A stretch of DNA of 10,260 nucleotides, taken from NCBI GenBank assembly GCA_958407465.1, contig CATYIV010000050.1:1-10260 (forward strand), given 5' to 3'. A program made the position numbers and the translations under genes. Source of the DNA: an uncultured Collinsella sp. (GTDB lineage: Bacteria > Actinomycetota > Coriobacteriia > Coriobacteriales > Coriobacteriaceae). The notes below the pieces were generated by a model, which saw only the letters and a program-made list of their open reading frames with translations, searched no databases and was not told the DNA's origin. Of this stretch, positions 1-6,338 are shown piece after piece (positions within the stretch are counted from its first letter, which is position 1; each line of letters starts with the position of its first letter).

Positions 1-229
1 AAACCTTATGCCCCGCCCCTCCGGAGCCACACGGGAGCCAGGTTAACTAATTCGGGCCCGGCATTCAGAAAAGTCAGTGCAGCAAAATGGCGATGCGGAT
101 GGGATGCACAAGATAGGGGCACGTTGTTGGGACGCGCTCTTTTAAGTTGCGGTGGAATAGTTCCTGTTTTTGGGCTTGAAGGCCGATTTTAGGGACTATT
201 TCACCGCAACTGAGGGGTGGGATGCGGGG
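1..229. other. Non-coding left flank
   Basis: No convincing gene. The plus strand has one frame open from the window edge to a stop near 190, but its translation has no recognisable protein character and it runs through the long hairpin. The minus strand carries only the 3' flank of the Amidohydro_3 gene. The notable content is the inverted repeat at 145-211. The left ~140 bases show only a short palindrome (CTCCGGAG, around 20-27). Confidence 0.5.
145..211 (+). repeat. Long near-perfect inverted repeat (hairpin)
   Basis: The arms at 145-164 and 192-211 are 20 bases each. They are complementary throughout if read as plus-strand RNA, allowing two G-U pairs (155/201 and 162/194). Two more pairs (165/191, and 166/190 as G-U) extend the stem to 22 bp around a 23-base loop. 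In minus-strand RNA the three wobble positions become A-C mismatches, so the pairing favours a plus-strand transcript. The hairpin sits 18 bases past the stop of the minus-strand amidohydrolase. No T-run follows it on either strand, so it is not a classic intrinsic terminator, though it could still protect or terminate the 3' end of that mRNA. It could also be a dispersed REP-like element or part of a small RNA. Confidence 0.75.
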
Positions 230-1867
230 CTAGCGCTCGTAAATCAAGTTGCCTGCCAGGTAGGTGGCTTGGACTTTGGTGGCCTGGAGCTCTTGGGGGT
301 CAATGGTAAGCGGGTTTTGGTCCAGGACTACCAGGTCGGCGTATTTGCCGGGTTCCAGGCTGCCGAGGTTTTGCTCGTCGCCTGCCGCGTAGGCGCTGCC
401 CAGGGTGTAGTTGCGCAGGGCTGTTGCTGCATCGATGCGCTCGCTCGGCAACCAGCCGCCCTCGGGCCAGTTGCTTTTGGGGTCCTGGCGCGTGATAGCC
501 GTGTAGAGCACGTTCATGCTTGTAACAGCTGTGATGGGGCTATCGGTGCCGAAGGCTTGTCGAATGCCGCGCTGCTTATAGGTTGCGAACGGCCACATGA
601 TGCGGCTGCGTTCCAGGCCCAGGTCGCGCTCCGGGCCACCCGGGTCGAGCGTGATGTGGCAGGGCTGGCTCGAAGCAACCACGTTGAGCTTGCGCAGGCG
701 GTCGATGTCCTCGGGCAAGAGGTTCTCCAGGTGCTCGAGCGTGTTATGGCCGTGCTGGGGCAGGCCGTACAGGTCGGCCGCTTCCTCGAAGATATCCAGC
801 GCGGCATGAATCGCACCGTCGCCGATGACGTGGATGCGCACAGTGTGGCCGCGCTCCGCGGCAGCGAGGACCAGCTTGCGCATACGCTCGGCAGGAACCG
901 TCAGGCGACCTTGATCGCCCGGGAAGCGCGGGTTGGTATAGGGCTCGGTGAGATATGCCGTGTGTTCGCTCGACACACCGTCGAAAAACTGTTTAAAGCC
1001 TGGCGCCGAGAGCAGCGCGTTGTTCGCGTAACGTACCTGCAGCTCTTCCAAGCGCGATTGGTCATCCAGCAGCGTGGGAAACAAATGGGCTCGGATGCCC
1101 AACTTGCCGGCTGCCTGCAGTTTGTCGTAGACGTCGTCGCGGATAAAATCGCAGCCCGGCATGGGCATGAGCGACATATCGCATATCGAGGTGATGCCCT
1201 GCTCGGCCATACGCCTCATTTGATCGGCGTAAGCACTTGCAATGCGATCCTCGCCCAGCCATTCAAGACAGCGCGGCAGCAGCTGCATAGCAGCTGCCTC
1301 GTGGGCGATACCCGTAAGCTCACCGTTTGAGTCTTTGTCGTAGCTACCGCCCGCTGGTGGCTCGCTGTCGCGCGTGACGCCGAGTGCATCGAGTGCGCGG
1401 CTGTTGAGCCACAGCGTGTGTCCATCGCCCGAGTACATAACACAGGGACGATCGGGGAATGCCACATCGAGCGACGCCTTGGTAGGATGCTCGGGCGGGT
1501 CCCAACGGTAGTCGCGCCAGCCCTGCGTCACAACCCAAGCGTCGTCGGGCAGGACCTGGGAAAACTCGAGCGCATGTTGCACCAGCGCCGCCTCGGACGT
1601 GCCCATATCCATGAGCATGTACGGCGAGGAACCGACCGAGGTATGGAAGAAGTGCAGATGAGCGTCATGGAAACCGGGGCAGACAAACTGCTCGCCGTAG
1701 TCGATAACCGGCGTGGCGGCAGGCGCGGCGGCAATCACGTCATCCGGCGCACCGACTGCGACGATACGGTCGCCTGCGATGGCAATCGCCAGCTCGCGGG
1801 CGGTATCGATGCCGTCTTGCGCGGTAAAGACGTTCTTGGAGCGGATAATCCGATCGATATGTTGCAT
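230..1867 (-). CDS. Amidohydrolase, Amidohydro_3 family (YtcJ-like)
   Basis: This is a predicted cytoplasmic metal-dependent hydrolase of 545 residues, the usual size for YtcJ-type enzymes of the amidohydrolase superfamily. The N-terminal beta-sandwich (about 1-65) leads into the metal site HDAHLHFF (H70, H72). Further along are FKQFFDG (K292, the usual position of a carbamylated or metal-bridging lysine), IHVIGDG (H346, D350), NTLEHLE (H379) and FGTDSPI (D442, the expected catalytic aspartate). The C-terminal strand region ends in LEPGKYADLVVLDQNPL, typical of the family's second sandwich half. The frame stays open upstream to 2173 but that runs across the divergent promoter and into the M20 gene. 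I prefer the ATG at 1867; in-frame ATGs at 1873 and 1879 are also possible, with AGAGATGGGG as a weak ribosome site. The substrate cannot be read from sequence; relatives act on amides, N-substituted formamides or cyclic imides. It is divergent from the M20 amidohydrolase, which hints at related amide or acyl-amino-acid catabolism. Confidence 0.9.
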   Translation of the reverse strand: MQHIDRIIRSKNVFTAQDGIDTARELAIAIAGDRIVAVGAPDDVIAAAPAATPVIDYGEQFVCPGFHDAHLHFFHTSVGSSPYMLMDMGTSEAALVQHALEFSQVLPDDAWVVTQGWRDYRWDPPEHPTKASLDVAFPDRPCVMYSGDGHTLWLNSRALDALGVTRDSEPPAGGSYDKDSNGELTGIAHEAAAMQLLPRCLEWLGEDRIASAYADQMRRMAEQGITSICDMSLMPMPGCDFIRDDVYDKLQAAGKLGIRAHLFPTLLDDQSRLEELQVRYANNALLSAPGFKQFFDGVSSEHTAYLTEPYTNPRFPGDQGRLTVPAERMRKLVLAAAERGHTVRIHVIGDGAIHAALDIFEEAADLYGLPQHGHNTLEHLENLLPEDIDRLRKLNVVASSQPCHITLDPGGPERDLGLERSRIMWPFATYKQRGIRQAFGTDSPITAVTSMNVLYTAITRQDPKSNWPEGGWLPSERIDAATALRNYTLGSAYAAGDEQNLGSLEPGKYADLVVLDQNPLTIDPQELQATKVQATYLAGNLIYER

Positions 1868-2035
1868 GGGCATCCCCATCTCTGGCAGGAAATTCAACAC
1901 CCCCGAGTGTACTCCCCCGCCCTTGTAACAAAACCCCAAGCGGCAAACGGCAACTTTACCAGCCCTAGCGGCAGGTGGCATACTGGAGAGAGCCTGTACG
2001 ATTTTGCGATCAACCCAGCAAGGAGCAAATCGACC
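1868..2035. promoter_or_regulatory. Divergent intergenic region between the two hydrolase genes
   Basis: About 168 bp separate the starts of the minus-strand Amidohydro_3 gene and the plus-strand M20 gene, so both promoters, and probably any shared regulator site, must lie here. The plus-strand promoter candidate is listed separately. For the minus strand I see only weak matches (for example TACACT as a -10 around 1910) and no clear -35. No strong palindromic operator stands out. Confidence 0.6.
1955..1984 (+). promoter_or_regulatory. Candidate promoter of the M20 amidohydrolase gene
   Basis: A -35-like TTTACC (1955-1960) is followed after 18 bases by CATACT (1979-1984). A TG one base before the hexamer gives an extended -10. 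This would start transcription about 45 bases before the ATG at 2036. It is the best sigma-70-type match upstream of the gene, but both hexamers are imperfect. Confidence 0.4.
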
Positions 2036-3499
2036 ATGACGAAGACCAAGGCACAGCAGATTATGGCGGCGACCGAGGCTCGCGCGGCTGACGACGTCAC
2101 CGCAGCCATCAAAGATATCGCTACCGAGTTTGAACCCTATATCATCAAGCAGCGCCGGCACTTCCATAAGCACCCGGAGCTGAGCCTTGCCGAGGAGCGC
2201 ACGACCTCCGACATCGCCAACCAGCTCGACGCCATGAATATCCCCTACGAGCGTCCGCTCAAGACCGGCTTGGTGGCAACCCTTCGCGGCACCGCGCCCG
2301 ACGCCTATCGCGAGGACGGCACGCCGCGCCGCCGTATCCTACTGCGCGCCGACATCGACGCCCTGCCCGTTACCGAGCAGACCGGCGAGGAGTTTGCCAG
2401 CGTCAACGAGGGCTGCATGCACGCCTGCGGCCACGACTGCCACATCGCCATGATGCTCGGCACGCTGCAGATCCTGCGCCATATGACCGACGACATCCAC
2501 GGCGAGGTCCGCATCGTCTTCCAGCCCAGCGAGGAAAACGGCCAGGGCGCCAAGCTCATGATCGGCACGGGCGTGCTCGACGGCGTCGATGGTGCCTACG
2601 CCGCGCATATCTGGAGCGAAGTCGACGCCGGCACCGTGAGCTGTGAGCCCGGCCCGCGCATGGCAAACACCGACTGGTTCCGCATCGATGTCCGCGGCAC
2701 CTCGTGCCATGGCGCCATGCCCCAGCGCGGCCACGACGCCGTTATGGTGGCTGCCGAGATCGTCAACGCCCTGCAGACCATCGTCTCGCGCGAGATCAGC
2801 CCCTACGAGCCGGCTGTCATCACCGTCGGCGAGCTGCACGGCGGCACCGCGCGCAACGTTATCGCCGGCACGGCCTACCTCGCCGGCACGGTGCGCACCT
2901 ATGGCGACAAGACGCACGAGGAAATGCCCGAGCTTATGCGCCGCATCGTGGAGCACACCGCGGCAGCCCTGGGCGCAGAGGCCGAACTTACCGACTACAC
3001 CATCGCCAACTACAAGGTCGAAAACGACGTCGCCTCGAGCGAGCGTTGTCGTCAGGCCGTGGTCAAGTGCTTGGGCCCCGCGGGCGAAGGCCATTATCGC
3101 GGCACGCTTTCGGGCGAGGACTTCTCGGAGTACCTGCGCCGCGTGCCGGGCGTGCTCGCCTTTGTTGGCACGCGCAACCCCCAGATTGGCGCCACGTACG
3201 CCCAACATTCTTGCTTCTACAAGATTGACGAGACCGTGCTGGCAAAGGGCTCCATGGTGGCCGCCCAGTATGCTATCGACTTTTTGGCCGAGCCCACGCA
3301 AGAGGAGCTCGACGGCCCCACGATCGCCGCGGTTGCCGAGACCAACCCCGACTTGGCCGCCAAGCTGCGCTCTGCCAAGGCCACGGCCGCTGAGGCGCGC
3401 GACGCCATGCACGATGCTCGCACCGCCCGCCATGCTGCAATCAAGGGCATCCACGATGCGCGGGCTGCCGCTCGCCACGAGGAAAAGCGCGACGAGTAG
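2036..3499 (+). CDS. M20D-family metallo-amidohydrolase with C-terminal extension
   Basis: A predicted cytoplasmic binuclear metal hydrolase that removes acyl or amino-acid groups from amide substrates (hippurate / N-acyl-amino-acid / IAA-amino-acid hydrolase type). It has 487 residues. The RRHFHKHPELS entry motif is at about 40-50. LLRADIDALPV is near 102-112. The metal site CGHDCH supplies C131 and H133. QPSEEN gives catalytic E166 and ligand E167, AAHIW gives H191, and AQHSC gives H391, so all five expected M20D metal ligands are present. The lid or dimerisation domain spans about 210-320 (GTSCHGAMPQRGHDAV). The start is the ATG at 2036, 10 bases after AAGGAG; upstream extension of the frame overlaps the divergent gene. 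Family members usually have about 390-400 residues. Here a 65-residue Ala/Lys/Arg/Glu-rich tail (from about 421) follows the catalytic domain and looks helical. The substrate is unknown. Confidence 0.93.
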   Translation: MTKTKAQQIMAATEARAADDVTAAIKDIATEFEPYIIKQRRHFHKHPELSLAEERTTSDIANQLDAMNIPYERPLKTGLVATLRGTAPDAYREDGTPRRRILLRADIDALPVTEQTGEEFASVNEGCMHACGHDCHIAMMLGTLQILRHMTDDIHGEVRIVFQPSEENGQGAKLMIGTGVLDGVDGAYAAHIWSEVDAGTVSCEPGPRMANTDWFRIDVRGTSCHGAMPQRGHDAVMVAAEIVNALQTIVSREISPYEPAVITVGELHGGTARNVIAGTAYLAGTVRTYGDKTHEEMPELMRRIVEHTAAALGAEAELTDYTIANYKVENDVASSERCRQAVVKCLGPAGEGHYRGTLSGEDFSEYLRRVPGVLAFVGTRNPQIGATYAQHSCFYKIDETVLAKGSMVAAQYAIDFLAEPTQEELDGPTIAAVAETNPDLAAKLRSAKATAAEARDAMHDARTARHAAIKGIHDARAAARHEEKRDE

Positions 3500-3535
3500 C
3501 CGTCACGCCCATCCATAACAGCCTGGCTAAAGCAA

Positions 3536-3572
3536 AGCGGGGGCGGACGTTATCTCAACGTTCGCCCCCGCT
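3536..3572. terminator. Strong hairpin terminator between convergent genes
   Basis: A 16-bp stem (3536-3551 with 3557-3572, one G-U pair) encloses a 5-base loop. It lies 36 bases past the M20 gene stop and 33 bases past the stop of the opposing DUF2752 gene. On the minus strand the stem is followed by TTGCTTTAGC, giving a T-rich tail; on the plus strand the tail is TATGTGT, which is poorer. It probably serves both convergent transcripts. Confidence 0.85.
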
Positions 3573-3605
3573 TATGTGTCGACCGTTTTTCTAGCGCGTC
3601 CTCCG

Positions 3606-4082
3606 TCACGCCAGGTAAGAGCGAAGGATGGTGAGCCAGCGTGGGGGTTCGAGGTGGATGATATCGTCGGGAACTCCGGCGGGCGCATAGCCGCCAAAGA
3701 GCAGACCGGCATCTGCCGGATTGACGAGGCGCACGATCCATACGACGACGACCAGCACGCACAACACGGTGACCGCAATGTCGATACCACGCTTTAGCTT
3801 GCTCGATGCCACCTCCTCGCGCACGAACGCGAGCACAAACGCAATCGGCACCACCCAAAACAGCGGATGGTAGGCAAAGGCAGCCGCATAATCGAGGCGC
3901 AGCGCCGCCAGCCACGCCCTCGTCATGCCGCATCCCGGACAAGGAATGCCCGTCATCAATCGAAAAATGCAGCCAATGTCGAGCAGGTAGAGCGCGAGCC
4001 AGGCGACAAAGAGCGCGCCGGTGCAAAAAAGGGCGCGGCGAAGGAGCTCTGCCGTGCCCCTATGTCCCTGGAAGCTGTTCAC
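3606..4082 (-). CDS. DUF2752 family membrane protein
   Basis: A small integral membrane protein of about 158 residues and unknown function. The family signature CPGCGMTR lies at residues 48-55, just after the first membrane segment (about 17-40). Two more hydrophobic segments follow (about 70-88 and 101-120), then a short polar C-terminus. I chose the GTG at 4082, which lies 13 bp beyond the stop of the upstream DUF4234 gene and has AAGGG 4 bases in front. The only upstream ATG (4142) overlaps the neighbouring gene by 47 bases and has no ribosome site. It is the second gene of a two-gene operon with the zinc-ribbon DUF4234 protein. The paired cysteines of CPGCG could bind metal or form a disulfide, but this has not been shown for the family as far as I know. 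Confidence 0.85.
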   Translation of the reverse strand: MNSFQGHRGTAELLRRALFCTGALFVAWLALYLLDIGCIFRLMTGIPCPGCGMTRAWLAALRLDYAAAFAYHPLFWVVPIAFVLAFVREEVASSKLKRGIDIAVTVLCVLVVVVWIVRLVNPADAGLLFGGYAPAGVPDDIIHLEPPRWLTILRSYLA

Positions 4083-4095
4083 GCCGCCCTTATTG

Positions 4096-4704
4096 TTAGG
4101 CACGAGCGCCAAGGCGAGTGTTGTAAGCCGTTGCCATGGCATTGGTATTATTGATGACGATGTTCATAGCGAAGATGGGACCAAGGCCGCACAGGAGCGC
4201 GCCGAAGATCTGCCACAGAAGAACGGTGGTGCCGTTTTCCTGGAACACCAGGCCGTAGCGAGGAGCGTTGGCCTGCAGGCGGTTGCCAATCTTGTAATAC
4301 CAGTAGTACGCGTAGAAGCCGCAGGTCACAAACGATAGAAGGATGAATTCCGCCAGACCCGGCGTGTAATCGCCGTCATCCTGACACAACGTGTTGACGT
4401 CGCGTGCCAAGCAATACAGGAAGTAGAACGAATAGATACCGCAGGTCACAAGAGAGAGCAGCAGCCAGCCGATCAGGCTGCGGTCAGCCTTAATGGGGTC
4501 ATAGCCCATCGGAGCGGATGCGGACTGTTGGGCGTATTGACCGGTGTACTGCTGCTGAGGCTGGGGCGCGGGCTGAATAGCCTGGGCCGGAGCGGGCTGG
4601 GGCTGCGGGGCCGCAGCGGCAGAAGCGGCACCAACGGCGGATCCGCAAACAGGGCAGAATTTGGCATCATCCGAAATGGGAGAACCACAAGTGGGACAGA
4701 ACAT
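4096..4704 (-). CDS. Zinc-ribbon DUF4234-type membrane protein
   Basis: A 202-residue protein. It opens with a zinc ribbon (C3, C6, C17, C20 in MFCPTCG and KFCPVCG). A Pro/Gln/Ala-rich flexible linker (about 24-65) comes next, then a membrane domain resembling DUF4234. That domain contains an internal duplication: LLLSLVTCGIYSFYFLY (about 81-97) and ILLSFVTCGFYAYYWYY (about 121-137), each followed by a polar helix. A last hydrophobic segment (about 160-182) ends in a conserved-looking NIVINNTNAMA. The start is secure: ATG 4704 sits behind a long AAAAGGAGAGG (4708-4718). The function is unknown; zinc-ribbon heads on such proteins are thought to mediate protein contacts. The DUF2752 gene follows 13 bp downstream, so the two are almost certainly co-transcribed. 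Its N-terminal layout matches that of the larger protein encoded at 4900-6189. Confidence 0.88.
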   Translation of the reverse strand: MFCPTCGSPISDDAKFCPVCGSAVGAASAAAAPQPQPAPAQAIQPAPQPQQQYTGQYAQQSASAPMGYDPIKADRSLIGWLLLSLVTCGIYSFYFLYCLARDVNTLCQDDGDYTPGLAEFILLSFVTCGFYAYYWYYKIGNRLQANAPRYGLVFQENGTTVLLWQIFGALLCGLGPIFAMNIVINNTNAMATAYNTRLGARA

Positions 4705-4721
4705 GAGCCTCTCCTTTTCCT

Positions 4722-4738
4722 AAGGCGTCGCACGCCTT
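4722..4738 (-). promoter_or_regulatory. Hairpin in the 5' leader of the DUF4234 gene
   Basis: A perfect 7-bp stem (4722-4728 with 4732-4738) with a 3-base loop lies 3 bases upstream of the ribosome-binding sequence at 4708-4718. In the minus-strand mRNA this would be a stable stem next to the site of ribosome entry. It may protect the 5' end or affect translation; no ligand-binding architecture is evident. Confidence 0.5.
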
Positions 4739-4779
4739 CAAACCTTACACGTCTACGTTCTCAACAATAGCCGCGACGT

Positions 4780-4791
4780 TGTTGCGCAACA
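4780..4791. promoter_or_regulatory. Perfect palindrome, candidate operator
   Basis: TGTTGCGCAACA is a perfect 12-base palindrome, 76 bases upstream of the DUF4234 start, where a promoter would be expected. It has the form of a dimeric repressor site. No regulator is encoded nearby, so this is only a candidate. Confidence 0.35.
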
Positions 4792-4856
4792 TTGACCAAT
4801 TTCCGAGAAATTTTGCTGCAACCGTTTTCCCAGGCATTTTCTTGCTTTCGCAGTAG

Positions 4857-4891
4857 AAAAAGGCACCCCGGGCTCAGTTGCCCAGGGCGCC
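4857..4891 (-). terminator. Intrinsic terminator of the zinc-ribbon membrane protein gene
   Basis: On the minus strand a 12-bp stem (4880-4891 with 4862-4873, two G-U pairs) with a 6-base loop is followed directly by TTTTT (4857-4861). It lies 8 bases beyond the stop of the gene at 4900-6189. This is a textbook Rho-independent terminator and separates that gene from the DUF4234-DUF2752 operon. Confidence 0.92.
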
Positions 4892-4899
4892 TCGACCGG

Positions 4900-6189
4900 C
4901 TATTCGGTTTGATTGTTTTCGGCAGCAGGATTATCGCCCGGCTCATCCGCCGGCGTGGCAACGGCATCCCAATCGGGCTCCGCAGGCGTCGCCTCGGACG
5001 CCGGTGCGGGGACAGGAGCAGGTGCCGGGGCAGGTGCAGGCGCGGGCGCCGGGGCAGGCGCAGCACCAGTGGCTGCCGTGGGATTGAATCCCGCAGGAGC
5101 AGGCTTCTTCTCACCCGGGAGCACAAAAGTCAAAACGTCGTCCTTGTCCTCATCGGCCCATTCGCTTGCATAACGTGCAGCCCAATAGCCAACGGCACGG
5201 TGCTTGAGCATCTTGCCAAAGACCGTAAGGAACACCGTGACGAATGCAATCAGCACCAGGAACAATACGAGCGTGACACCACCGGCGGTAACAATCGCCT
5301 CGATACCCGTGGGGCGATAGTAATAGCCGTACGCGCCAATTCCGGCGATGGCACCAAAGACAGCTGTCAAGATCCACGTAATGGCGTTGGAAACCAGGCC
5401 CGTCAAAAACTCGGGAAGGAACGAAGCACAGAACAGCTTGGTCTTGTTGTGCTTAAAGGCCGCCCAGACCTTATCGAGCGAAAACGCGCTCTCGACGCGC
5501 CCGGTCACCGCAAAGTGCATCACGGCAATGTCGGCGAACATCTTAAAGAAGACACCCAGAATCGCCGAGGCAATTAGCGCCAGGACAAGCAGGCCAAGCG
5601 AGCCAAACAGCGCAGCCTCGAGCGCATAAGAGCCGTAATAAGAATACGAGCCCGCGGCGCCAATTACCACGCCCTCCACCAGCGAAAGCACTACACCGAT
5701 AATGGGAATGGCAGCGATAACCTCGAGCACGACCGAAATAACGCTCGAAAAGATTCCGAGACCAAACGACGTGGAACGCATCAACGGACGACCCATGCCG
5801 TCATCGATCTTAAGCGACAGGTCGCGACCCCACTCGATGCCAAAGCCCGAACCGCACACGCTCGCCACGTAGGCAGCCAAAAAGCCGATGGCAGCCGCAA
5901 TACCGCCGATAACGGGGATGAACAGCACGAGTACCGACACGACACAGATAAGCGCCGGCAAAAAGGCAATCTGGCACACGCGCTGCAGCACGCCCGGAGT
6001 CTTGGTCATATCCTCAAACGCCTGAGCCGTGCAGCCCTTGGACGCGTTCGCGACAGGTTGAGGAACAAACTGCTGAGGCTGAGGCTGACCCTGAGGGGCG
6101 GAAGCTGCAGCACCGGCATTGGGGGCACCACACACGCCGCAGAACTTGTCGTTATCGCCCATGGGGGCGCCACACTGCGAGCAGAACAT
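4900..6189 (-). CDS. Zinc-ribbon polytopic membrane protein with Pro-Ala tail
   Basis: A 429-residue protein of unknown function. The head is a zinc ribbon (C3, C6, C17, C20). A Gln/Pro/Ala linker (about 25-48) follows. The membrane domain (about 70-330) has several strongly hydrophobic, glycine-rich segments, roughly at 75-115, 142-180, 192-222, 258-288 and 300-326. It broadly resembles DUF4013-type proteins, but I am not sure of that family. A cytoplasmic-looking region contains GYWAARYASEWADEDKDD (about 334-351). The tail has about nine Pro-Ala units (about 378-397) and ends acidic. ATG 6189 is preceded by GAAGGG 9 bases away. The head and linker closely match the neighbouring DUF4234 protein, suggesting a shared partner or a shared localisation mechanism. 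It is followed by its own terminator and is therefore probably expressed separately from the downstream operon. Confidence 0.85.
   Translation of the reverse strand: MFCSQCGAPMGDNDKFCGVCGAPNAGAAASAPQGQPQPQQFVPQPVANASKGCTAQAFEDMTKTPGVLQRVCQIAFLPALICVVSVLVLFIPVIGGIAAAIGFLAAYVASVCGSGFGIEWGRDLSLKIDDGMGRPLMRSTSFGLGIFSSVISVVLEVIAAIPIIGVVLSLVEGVVIGAAGSYSYYGSYALEAALFGSLGLLVLALIASAILGVFFKMFADIAVMHFAVTGRVESAFSLDKVWAAFKHNKTKLFCASFLPEFLTGLVSNAITWILTAVFGAIAGIGAYGYYYRPTGIEAIVTAGGVTLVLFLVLIAFVTVFLTVFGKMLKHRAVGYWAARYASEWADEDKDDVLTFVLPGEKKPAPAGFNPTAATGAAPAPAPAPAPAPAPAPVPAPASEATPAEPDWDAVATPADEPGDNPAAENNQTE
4996..5060 (-). repeat. Degenerate hexanucleotide repeat encoding Pro-Ala units
   Basis: About ten six-base units, variants of GCAGGT / GCCGGG / GCAGGC on the plus strand, encode alternating Pro and Ala (residues about 378-397) in the zinc-ribbon membrane protein. 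Because each unit is six bases, gain or loss of a unit keeps the reading frame. The tract probably forms an extended, flexible spacer before the acidic C-terminus. Confidence 0.8.
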
Positions 6190-6338
6190 AGAATCATCCC
6201 TTCGTATCTAGAGCGAATCACCTGGATCGCAAACGATGTCTTTGGCATCATTATCACCCAATGTGAGTTCAAATACTCAAAGATGACCGATTTGCATGGT
6301 ACACGGCGCCAGCAGGCGGTTCGTTGAATACGTCTGTG
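6190..6338. other. Intergenic region upstream of the zinc-ribbon protein gene
   Basis: No gene. It must contain the promoter of the minus-strand gene starting at 6189. One candidate is TTGAGT (complement of 6275-6280) and GATAAT (complement of 6250-6255) with a long 19-base spacer. A small inverted repeat, TGAGT/ACTCA with a 6-base spacer, overlaps it at about 6264-6279. I see no clear terminator for the YitT gene, so read-through into the next gene is possible. Confidence 0.4.

Larger units (their letters stand above)
4705..4856. promoter_or_regulatory. Leader and upstream region of the DUF4234-DUF2752 operon
   Basis: This stretch separates the DUF4234 start from the terminator of the next gene and must contain the operon promoter on the minus strand. 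It holds a hairpin directly before the ribosome site (4722-4738) and a perfect 12-base palindrome (4780-4791), both listed separately. I see no clear -35/-10 pair. Confidence 0.5.

Noticed and set aside
145..211. Classic Rho-independent terminator for the Amidohydro_3 gene
   Set aside because: The stem is longer than usual, the loop is 23 bases or more, and no T-run follows on the minus strand (the tail is TAAAAGAG).
170..1330. Long plus-strand open frame (386 codons) opposite the Amidohydro_3 gene
   Set aside because: It is antisense to a gene with complete catalytic motifs, shows no family features, and arises from the G/C-rich codon pattern.
1418..2035. N-terminal extension of the M20 frame back to 1418
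   Set aside because: It lies antisense inside the Amidohydro_3 gene; the ATG at 2036 has a good ribosome site and the family domain begins soon after.
1868..2173. N-terminal extension of the Amidohydro_3 frame up to 2173
   Set aside because: It would run through the divergent promoter region and into the M20 gene, and the added residues show no family similarity. The domain begins just after the ATG at 1867.
2339..3478. Long minus-strand open frame (379 codons) opposite the M20 gene
   Set aside because: Its translation is a low-complexity Gly/Ala/Val/Asp mirror of the M20 coding strand, and the M20 frame has all metal ligands.
4996..5060. Short tandem repeat as a CRISPR-like array
   Set aside because: The units are contiguous degenerate hexamers in a coding frame with no spacers; they simply encode Pro-Ala.
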